Below, in pieces: positions 55,915 to 64,000 of a stretch of DNA of 64,000 nt (the first letter of the stretch is position 1; each line of letters opens with the position of its first letter). The stretch spans positions 1 to 64,000 of the forward strand of contig JAJEKV010000763.1 in NCBI GenBank assembly GCA_021234155.1, written 5' to 3'. The notes below the pieces were generated by a model. The model saw nothing but the letters and a program-made list of their open reading frames with translations. It was not told where the DNA came from and ran no database searches. The stretch comes from Isoetes taiwanensis. Taxonomy: Eukaryota > Streptophyta > Lycopodiopsida > Isoetales > Isoetaceae. The position numbers and the translations under genes were made by a program.

Positions 55915-57450
55915 ATCCCAAGGTGGGGAGAACCACGATGCTGCGGACAACATCAATTCAAGGTGGGTAGAATGTGACATTCCAGTACGATATGCGGTCT
56001 CAAGACGTATACCGTACTGCACCGTCACGCATACACGCCACTCCAGTCGACGTGTACGCCGACGTGTAACCAAGCAAAGGCGCCCTAGGGGGAACTTGCA
56101 AGGGTGCGCACACTTAGCAATGTGCGCACTTTAAACCTACATTAAAGGCAGACCAAGGGTCATGAGAACCCTAACCCTAACTGATAGCCTACATAAGGCA
56201 CCAAACGCTAACTTTCCCTTTTTCGCCCAGAGACCTTCAGAGCTCCAATTCGCGCGCCTCAAGAGTCAAATCCGACTCCCAAGATCTGCCCGTGCGCTCT
56301 AGCTCGTCAGACTTCCTTTCCGACCGCATCCCCAAGTAGAACTGCGACATGGACTCCTTCGGATCAAGAGGAGTGAACCAGGGATCAGGTATTTAATCGA
56401 TTTAATAGCCTAAACCGTATTCCAGCCATCGAACCAATAGGTTTAGCCTATTAAATTACTCTCAGTAGCCAAGCAGATCCCCGAATTGACCCTAACTAAA
56501 GAACCTAACTCTATGATATAGATTAGTTCTTATTCTTTAGTTCTATGATGATGTGATGGGCCGGATGCATTACGTGAACTCATTGTATTGGGAAGGGGGT
56601 AGAGACTTAAAGCTTAGTAGTTGATGCTCTAGCTAGTCCATCTTAGTGCATTACTAGATTTCGCACGTGTGTACAAGAACCACACGGTTGTGGGTGAAGG
56701 GGCCGGCGGCTCGAAGGAGGTTCGTGTTACGCCTCTTGGCCGATCCCTCGGTGTGTAAGGCCTCTGGGGATCACGATGAGACTAGGTCTAATGGCTTGCC
56801 ACTGAGTGTGGGTAAGGCATGGGCTCGACACCCGTGGAGTGGAGTTCACTTTCCAGTGGGTTAAGTCGAATAAGGGCAGTGGCCCTCTAGTCACCTTGAG
56901 TCAGCATGGAGATCTCTCGATGGGAGTGATCCTACGCCCCATCGGGCGGGAGATGCAACCCAGGAATAGCCCCTTTGGCTATGCATCCGGCGGGCTATAG
57001 TCCGGTCCCAACACTCTTCAACCTACTCTGCAAAGTGCACAGGAGGGGCGGATGGAGTGGACAACCCAATGCCATGTTCTTATGCCGGTCAAATCCATTG
57101 TCATGATTACATGCGCAATGAACTCACGGAGACCAAAGCTTGTCGGGTCATCCCACGAGTGCGAGCCTTGGGTAGGAACTCCCCTTGTATTGTGCTGATC
57201 TTTGTCTATGCAGATGTGGATATGCCACCCTTCGAGGTGGGTATATGATGATTATGTTACTGACATATATACGCTTCCGCAGCTAGGTAGGCCGGAGACG
57301 GGGTAAAATGACCCCTTCATTCTTCCCACTGGGGACCCAGTATGGTCACAGTGATATGTGGAGGGCCCTGTATCAGTATGGAGCTGGTATGGGGGATGAA
57401 CTCCTGTTTGTATACGGTGTGGGCATCGTATATGAGTAGGGGACGTCACA
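55915..57450 (+). repeat. Chromovirus 3' LTR, third plus-strand copy, with a short internal stub
   Basis: The LTR proper is 55973-57450 (1478 bp), TGTGACATTCC to GGGGACGTCACA. It is preceded by 58 bp (CCCAAGGTGGGGAGAA ... GATGCTGCGGACAACATCA ... GGTGGGTAGAA) that resembles the pre-LTR purine-tract region of the other two copies. So it is the 3' LTR of an element whose interior is gone apart from that stub. The end matches the first copy (GGAGCTGGTATGGGG). Confidence 0.85.
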
Positions 57451-57660
57451 ACCACCACACCCCACCACCACCACCACCACACTTCACCACCCTGCACAAT
57501 GTCCCACCACTCCTTGCTACCACCAAAGCGTGTTGTGTGGTGTGTACTGTGCAGCGTATGTTGTGTGGTGTGTGGTATGTGGTGGTGTGTAGAGAGTACC
57601 TTGTGTTGTGTGGTGTGTGATTGTGGTCTTCCATCAGTACGTGGCTTACGATGTTAGGAG
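57448..57660. repeat. CAC-rich and TGTGG-rich microsatellites
   Basis: 57448-57492 is an (ACC)n/(CAC)n tract beginning at the LTR's last bases. 57528-57625 is a TGTGTGGTG-type tract on the same strand. Because one strand is C-rich and the next G-rich, they can partly pair. No gene is seen. Confidence 0.75.
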
Positions 57661-57691
57661 GCTGACATATACGTAGTGTTTTGTTTTGCAG

Positions 57692-58068
57692 ACTATGGCA
57701 GACTTGTGAAGGAATGGTTGGCTGCAACATCAGCTAGGTTTGATAGATGCAAGCAACGATTGCAAGCAAACGAGGATAGGAAAAATGATATCAAAAGAAA
57801 GATTGAGTTGATGGAGCATAAGACATCAGAAATTAGAGCTGATTTGCACAGATGGCAATCAATCATGACAGCAAATCCGAAAGCAACAGAGGGTGTTCGG
57901 GTTGTAAGCAAACTAAAGGATGAAGAGCTAAATGGTACAGTGTTGCATGTGCTGAATCAAGTAAATAAGGAACTAGCAGAAACTGAAATTGAGCTAAAGG
58001 CATGTGAAGACTTACTGCTGCAGCTGCAACCTCGAATGCAAAGATTTGAGATTTTTTTAGCGGCGTAG
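57692..58068 (+). CDS. Exon-like coiled-coil segment ending in a stop
   Basis: A pyrimidine-rich acceptor (TTTGTTTTGCAG) at 57680-57691 opens a frame of 125 codons that runs to a TAG at 58066-58068. The peptide is strongly charged and heptad-like: RFDRCKQRLQANEDRKNDIK, MEHKTSEIRADLHRWQ, VLNQVNKELAETEIELKAC, LLLQLQPRMQRFEIF. This is most likely a terminal exon of a coiled-coil protein or the end of a larger gene whose earlier exons are displaced by the LTR insertion. No family is recognised. Codon use and length argue for real coding origin; activity is unknown. Confidence 0.4.
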
Positions 58069-58439
58069 TGGTCATGACACTCCTTTAGATCCTGCACTTC
58101 CAATGCTTAGCGAGGCGAAGAAGAGGGGTGATGAAGGTTGTCCATTTTTGTGGGCGTTGTGCGAAATGGGAGGGTAAAATGTTGCCCGGTTGTGATAGCG
58201 AATCGATCATTCGGTATCACATTCTATGTCTATCATACCATTTGAGGTAAATATTATCAACTCTAACCCTCGTCTAAAGACTCTATTGATTTTGAATTTG
58301 TTTTGCAGACATTCTAGAACCTTTGCAGACCCTAGTTGTACCCACATTATGGTGAGACATGGCTTTTGGCTTTTGGTGTTTGGTAGTACCACAAGAACCA
58401 ATAGACACAAGTAAGTGCCTTAACTAATGTTTCTTGATG

Positions 58440-59060
58440 TTATCCCGGGTCTCTTGACTTAGTGTTTGCGAAATTCACGAAATTTGAGACCAAGAATATC
58501 CAACAGTTATCCATGCCTCGATGGGTTATGAGGCTGCAAGATACCTCCCGGGTGTACCTAGAATTCAGCCCATTTGATACTACTAAGTCAATCCCGACTC
58601 TTGGTGACTGGAGACTCCAAAAGCGAAATTTGGATAGTGGCCCGAATGCGGTCATTATCAAGTAAATCACAGATGCCACATACATGATTTACTTTTTGTA
58701 TTTTTCGTGGTCTTCCTCATTTCAATTATATTCTGAGGAGATAGATGCTCTTGCTGGCTGGAAGCCATCGAAGAGATTCCTAGTGCATCTGTTTTAGGGG
58801 AAAATTAATTCCCTTGAGATTCATTGCATGAGATCCTTCACGAGAAAAAGTTTTAGTCTTGAACATGAGCCAAATGCGGATGCGGTGATGAAATTGACAA
58901 AAGAAACCCGGATCACGGGCGAGATGCGGTGCTCCATGAGTCCAATACAACCTCAACCAAGAAAAACCAAGAGCTTAGCGAAATTCTCCTTGTTACGGAT
59001 TTTAATGGGGTTTTAGGCAAGTTTTATGACTTGAAAAGAGGATCCTGCATCGGTAGGGCG
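58440..59060 (+). pseudogene. Unassigned exon-like pieces
   Basis: 58462-58665 encodes MFAKFTKFETKNIQQLSMPR and WVMRLQDTSRVYLEFSPFDT, then LGDWRLQKRNLDSGPNAVII; 58828-59016 encodes RSFTRKSFSLEHEPNADAVM. A further frame near 59060-59130 reads TFKGSGFGAYITGVLRMVFF. The pieces are in different frames with stops between them. I cannot name the family. They may belong with the coiled-coil exon at 57692 and the protease-like segment at 60062 as one broken gene. Confidence 0.35.
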
Positions 59061-60061
59061 AAGTGACCCTCATTGAACCTTCAAAGGCAGCGGTTTCGGG
59101 GCCTACATTACAGGAGTTCTTAGAATGGTGTTTTTCAAAATTTGAGATTGCATTGTAGTCGGCATGGCTAAAGAGTAATATTGACTTGTTGATGAGAAAG
59201 TTCTTTGCTTGAGGAATATAAAGGCGATTTCTTTTTATTTGGAATGGGATAAGCGCACCAACACAAAATTAAAAAGTGGTTAATAAGCCAATTTTCCTTA
59301 AGGATCTGTCAAAGTGTGCGAGAATTGCGGAAATACCAAGTGAAAAACACATTGTTGATAGATGGACGAGATATAAGGGTTACGCCAACCCGGTAGAACA
59401 CAATGATATGTCCAAATAGTTTTGCTCCGCGGGTTGGATTCAATTTCCTTTTGGAACTCAAACCATGGCTGGAAGGACTTAAGCTGCTGAAAGTGTGCGG
59501 CTTATGTGAAGGAACATCAAATATGGAACCGTGGGATTAGAAGAGTCGGCATAAGCTGCATGAAAATGCTCGACAAGTATTTTCATAAATGAATCTTGTA
59601 AAACTCTTTGAAAGTCAATATAAGTAAAAAAATTTCTATGATATGTGTTGAACTTTTTCAATTTAAAATATTTGAATGGATTGTGAGCAAATGTTCTCAT
59701 GTGTGTTTAGAACTAGAGATGATAGAGCTTGGTCCCTGTCTATCTAAAGCCACATACACATTTTGGAAGTGGTCTTTGAGTGGGCCCAGTTAGCTCCACC
59801 CAGAGCATTAAAATTTTTGGGCGTGTCTGTGATGGTTCAATGATCAATTGATCCTCCTCTTCTCAAGGTGATATTTTCATCGATTTGTGATCATCGAGTT
59901 GTGCCATCATATATGCATATGTTTGCGGATACATGGAATACTACTTGATGCTCCAAGGAATGAGTCATCCCTTTCATTTCTTTGACCCTCTTTTCACTCG
60001 ACATTGTCGGGGACACAAATAGTTACAAAACAATAAGGAAACATGTGAATGCGGATAAGTG
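59061..60061. other. Gene-poor stretch between unassigned coding pieces
   Basis: Only short open frames. Nothing recognised; it could hold decayed coding sequence or introns of the surrounding fragments. Confidence 0.3.
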
Positions 60062-60632
60062 CAGTACATGTTTTTGCACCTTTGTGATGGACATCTTTGG
60101 ACTGTTTTACGATTGTAAGCCCACGTGTGTCTCGCGAGAGATATAAACCCGAGGATATATCACTTTGATAGCTTCGGGCTTGCACGGCGAAGAGAACATA
60201 TTGAGAGGTTAGTGCTTGCTCATTTGCATTTCTTTGTTGTGGCACAATGACAACAAACTTTGAATGCGGAGTTCTTGGAATTGCTTGGACACAATAATTT
60301 CAGTTTTACAACCCTCGAGATGTTGTGAAAATTTTCAAGCGCCTCTTCAAACCCGATGGTCATTCATGCCAATTTTGCCATATGTTCGTTTATGCACAAA
60401 TTTGTGAGGGTACTTGAAAGGGTGAATATATTGTTGTCGATCTGGTAAGTCAACTCAAATGCACGGACAAACCAAACTACATTATTGACAAAGTGTGGTT
60501 AGCTGAGGTTGTGGACATTTTAGACCGGGATCTAGTTGATGTTAGAGTGTTCATGCTTGAAATTTTAAGATTAGAAGCAACAAAAGCTGGAATTAGGAGG
60601 AACATATGTATTGGAAAGTATGTAGGTGCATG
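60062..60632 (+). pseudogene. Ulp1/C48-type SUMO protease-like remnant
   Basis: One frame from 60062 reads MFLHLCDGHLWTVLRL, one stop, then ARDINPRIYHFDSFGLARRR and HIERLVLAHLHFF. From about 60346 another frame gives KPDGHSCQFCHMFVYAQICE, a stop, then an unbroken stretch to 60632 with KPNYIIDKVWLAEVVDILDR. The order His (60092-60094), Asp in YHFDSFG (60167-60169) and Cys in PDGHSC (60367-60369) is that of Ulp1-family cysteine proteases (HW.L, Y.DS, Q..G.DCG). Distances are longer than in yeast Ulp1, and the Gly after the Cys is missing. In plants such domains are often carried by transposons, which is an inference here. Confidence 0.4.
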
Positions 60633-60999
60633 AGTCACCTCGTACTTTAAATCCGCGTATATATCTTTCTTATGTATATAATTGTTATTGTAACCTCGAT
60701 TCATTTGAATGAAAATTCATATTCAATTCATCTCACAAACAAAGGAATCAAGTGTTCGGGAAAAATTCAAATCTTAAAAAGAAATCAAGACAAACTCATT
60801 TTTCACGGTTTGAAGCACAAAACTTCACATGAGTTAAAACTTCTGAGAATGGTTTTACATTTCATCATCATCGAAAAGAACTTGGTAAATTACGTAAAAT
60901 TTTCTCCTCATCTAAAGGATCGACCCTATATCCCGGTCCTATTTTGACGTTTAGTTGGTGGCATATGAAGTCGATTACCAGATTTGTGTTGTGAATACT

Positions 61000-61690
61000 A
61001 TGCCTAAAGGCGTCTTTCTTTTGCAAAGATCATAGGCGATGGTTGATCTTGCGCTCTTCTTCATAATACATACCTTCTATGACACTATCACCGGTGAGAT
61101 ACCATGTTCCATTGAGTTGGAAGTCTTTCTCCACTATCCATTTTGGTTTGTGCACATCGAGAATCCAAAATTCAGAACTCTCATCATTCCCTTCGAACAA
61201 CGGCAATAAAATTATCACCAACTCTAAGTGCCTCTCTTAACATCGTGGGATTGGGAGAACAAGGACTTCTTTGGATTCACGGTCCTCAATGTCGCATGCA
61301 CATTGGAGGATGGTACAATAACGGAAGTTTCCAATCATCAACATGGTGCTTGTTCACTGGTTGTCCCACATGCCATCAAGCAATAGGCTGCGAAGCATGA
61401 AAAGTTCCCTCGTATTACCAGCGCAATGGAGATTCGAGGATTGAATGCATGTACACAATGGATCGCCTAGTGTCCAAAATCCTTTACGCACCCCATGCTT
61501 TCTTTCTATCTATATCCTCCACCTTGACTTCCCAAAGAACCTTTTTATATTCTTCCTCTTCTTGGTTTTGGATGTGTTCATCCCTCGGATGTTCCACAAC
61601 TAAACATCTCTTGACAACTTCTACCACTTCATGAGCATTACCCAATTTTATCTTTCTTTGTATTTTAATTGCGGTTGTCTTAACCATCTC
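61000..61690 (-). pseudogene. Unassigned minus-strand coding remnant
   Basis: Minus-strand frames read AHEVVEVVKRCLVVEHPRDE, YKKVLWEVKVEDIDRKKA, then, leftwards, GDNFIAVVRRE and EFWILDVHKPKWIVEKDFQL followed by YLTGDSVIEGMYYEEE. These suggest a real protein with a basic, mixed alpha/beta C-terminal domain, broken by several stops. The GDNFIAVVR...FWILDVHK part resembles the BAH-like C-terminus of the DUF7869-type gene at 44.6-47.5 kb, but the similarity is weak and unproven. Confidence 0.35.
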
Positions 61691-62130
61691 TTCAACTCGG
61701 ACTTTGCCATCGTGTTCACCTTTCGGTGGTTAAAACAAAAACATTCCATATCATATAGACATCTCATTTGTGTACCTAACCACAAAGTAAAATGGTCTAG
61801 AAGCCTTGAATTGAGATCTTTTGCACCATCGAAAACACATAATGTCTCTTTGGCACCCTTCCTTTACGCTCCGGATATTTGTGGTGCTTCATGAAAGCGA
61901 TGTTGCATAAACAAAGTATCGTGTTCCCTATCATCGATACATAGTAATGTGTTTCCTTGATAATTTCATACGCCCTTTGAGTGTCTTGATATGTTATTTA
62001 AACCAAAATGGTAATCGGTTATTGACCAGTACATGTTGCACCTCCTCTTGTTCCTTGAATGTATAGTTCTGCGCGCAAAATCCACTACCGAAAACGGGGG
62101 CATCTCTTGTAAGATTCTCCGGAAGCTCCT

Positions 62131-62631
62131 TGTTAGTCTGTGCCTCTGATACTGGGACTATTGGCCTCTGACGGACGAGTCAAGCTTAGGATCCCGCAGG
62201 CGGCCGCGGGTCAGCCGTCCAAAGCCAGCGAAGACCAAGCGGTGACCACGCGGTCAAAGCTGCGTCCCGTCAACAAAGCCCGTTTCCGGACAAGTGATGG
62301 CACATCGCTTGCGTCGTGTCAGTCGGAATTCTAGGCACTTCAAGAGCACACCTTCAACATTCCACCGTCAGGCCTCCTTCGAGAATTAAACAGAGAATCA
62401 GTCGGTGTGTGTCTATATTGGGCCAAAGGCCATTGTACTATATATATGAGTGGAAAGCTAGCACATGATTTTTAGATGAGTTTTTGAGTCTTGTCTCTCT
62501 TGATCTTCTCTCGATTCGCGAGCTCATGTATGTTCATCATTGACATCAAGGAAGCTTATCATTTTCCTCTCATTGTTCTCTTACATTACATTTTCTTCTT
62601 CTTGTTCCTTTCTTGCAAATCCGGCGTGACA
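62131..62631 (+). repeat. Putative 5' LTR of an element running off the right edge
   Basis: A TGTTAG start at 62131 and a GTGACA end at 62631 bound about 500 bp containing a TATATATATGAG TATA-like block (about 62441) and a T-rich stretch before the end. Gag-like sequence follows about 700 bp later. No second LTR is inside the window and no clear tRNA primer site follows, so the call is tentative. Confidence 0.4.
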
Positions 62632-62808
62632 TAGTCCCGGTTCTCTGTTAGATCAAGGGTCCTCCGGAGGAGTCTTCAGCGAGAGTTCGAACCTGACCCC
62701 AAACAACCATGTCGCCCATACCCAGGAGTACGATTCGATTTTCCTTTCTTACATGCCCAATATAAATAGAAACTTTCGCCCGGAAGAACTTTCCCGACGG
62801 CGTCTCGC

Positions 62809-64000
62809 TTGGAGCACCATCATCGGAAATTTTGTTGTGACATGTATGGATCTGCTTATGACATTGGGAGGCCACATTCGGTCCTAGGGCTTTCGATCGG
62901 CCGCCACCCACCCCGGGTCATGTCGTCAAATTCTCCGCCCCTCAAAGCGTGCAAACAGTACTCACAACCTCGGTCTCCTCATCACTTCTGGGGGCCCTAT
63001 CCGGCTCAACCTGCTCAACCTTACTTTCATACCCCGAACATGCTTTCATCCATAGGTCTTACGGCCCATGCGCCTCTGCCTTCACAACCATCATCTCCCT
63101 GGGTGGGCGAGGGGATATCCACATGTCTTTTTGCTCCTCCCGAGGTTTCCCCTTCCCTACATTTCCCACCACTCTTCCACGTTTTACAACCTTACCGACC
63201 TCAAAACCAATGATCGGGCACCTCCGGTACCTCCAACTTCAGCAACCTTGACCGGACAAGGTCTTTCCGGGCACCACCACCTCCAACTCCACCTCAATAT
63301 CCTCACTATCGTTGTTCTGTCCGGCCAGCACTTTTTACTTCTACCTTTCAAACCCGCCAAGGTGACTTATCCTACCTTTGGCAAACGAAGGCAAACCTTA
63401 GACCAAAGTGCTCGGGCCCACATGGAAGAATTTGAGGGGCTCGGCTGTCACGAATGGTCATCGCCCAACCTCAACTGAAATTCCACATCTTTTCCACCAC
63501 GCTGCGTGGCTCCCCTCATCAATGGCTCATGTCCAGCAAAGCCAGCTGGCAACAAGATTGATTGAAATGAAAGCTGCTTTTCTTTCTCACTATGGGACCA
63601 CCCGGATGATGATCAACTTCATCTCAAGCAACTCAATGACCTTCAACAAGAGCCCACGAAGTCCGCTGGGATTTTTGCGATCGACTTCACATTACGCTGC
63701 TCGGCCGGACTCAAGGGGTACCCCCACCAGGCGGATCTTGGTGCGGTTTCTCCAAGGACTTCCTCGGCCCTATAGACTCATGTGAATACACACGTGCCGA
63801 AGACTTTGGAGCAGGCTATCGATCTTGTCAATCACTCGGTCAATGTTTCCTCCCAGGTGGCGTGGCTCTTCGAAACTCCCTTTCATTCCACGATTCTGGT
63901 TCCCCGGGCTGGCATTGTTTCAACCTCAACCGCCAATCCGCGGCCTTGATCGGATACGGTGCCATATCGCCAAATATCAAGGCCACTTGGCGAATGAGTG
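62809..64000 (+). pseudogene. Gag polyprotein remnant of an LTR retrotransposon, partial at the window edge
   Basis: A Pro/Ser/His-rich N-terminal part (62920-63213) is followed by FKPAKVTYPTFGKRRQTLD near 63345-63400. The next parts are HVQQSQLATRLIEMKAAFLS and HYGTTRMM (63527-63610), then LQGLPRPYR (63750-63775). This is the order of plant gypsy-type Gag: V.YP.F.G......W, then W..L...FL..YG....., then FL.GL. The final bases read CHIAKYQGHLANE, a CCHC zinc knuckle (C..C....H....C) in which the second Cys is changed to Ala. Frames switch several times, so the copy is inactive. Confidence 0.65.

Overview
This is nuclear DNA of a land plant. It holds one intact spliced gene whose product matches the plant-specific PAR1 (photoassimilate-responsive protein 1) family, embedded in a dense graveyard of retrotransposons and transposase-like genes. 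The mixture of chromodomain Ty3/gypsy elements, LINEs, a DUF7869-type protein and a P-element/THAP-like protein, together with the low gene density, would suit a large seed-free plant genome (fern, lycophyte or bryophyte). The clade is an inference and I cannot fix it from the sequence.

Layout. 1-9.5 kb: heavily decayed Ty3/gypsy chromovirus ending in a 1.7 kb 3' LTR. 9.5-11.9 kb: gene-free with local tandem duplications. 11.9-16.2 kb: decayed minus-strand LINE, itself interrupted by a 566 bp insert with a 17 bp target duplication. 16.9-19.3 kb: structural repeats (a large inverted repeat, a 10-bp tandem repeat packed with heat-shock-element-like pentamers, a tRNA-like SINE, a fold-back hairpin). 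19.3-24.1 kb: gene-free, with an approximately 0.8 kb tandem duplication carrying an exon-like module and a second copy of part of the fold-back repeat. 24.1-32.2 kb: an ORF2-less LINE derivative with an intact ORF1 and clear target duplication, followed by an LTR split by a 5.4 kb LINE. 33.7-34.2 kb: minisatellite. 34.5-35.6 kb: the PAR1 gene, four exons. 36.3-37.8 kb: P-element/THAP-like transposase pseudogene. 38.6-39.1 kb: broken exons of a SMARCAL1/ZRANB3-type SNF2 helicase. 39.2-42.4 kb: 3' part of a second copy of the same chromovirus family with its 3' LTR. 44.6-47.5 kb: frameshifted DUF7869-type gene, minus strand. 47.5-54.3 kb: CpG-rich region with two clusters of hairpins built on TTCTCGACTTCGCGAAGTCGAGAA-like palindromes, in no gene I recognise. 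56.0-57.5 kb: third LTR of the chromovirus family. 57.7-61.7 kb: exon-like pieces, including a probable Ulp1/C48 protease remnant. 62.1-64.0 kb: likely LTR and gag of another LTR retrotransposon running off the window.

How the parts relate. The three plus-strand LTRs and one minus-strand LTR (25.7-32.2 kb) belong to one family with TGTGACGTTCC...CGTCACA ends. Every plus-strand copy keeps only its 3' end. The 5.4 kb LINE and the ORF2-less element share ORF1 and the last approximately 100 bp, so the shorter one looks like a non-autonomous derivative of the longer family. Only the PAR1 gene and the ORF1 of the short LINE look undamaged; most other coding material is broken by stops and frameshifts.
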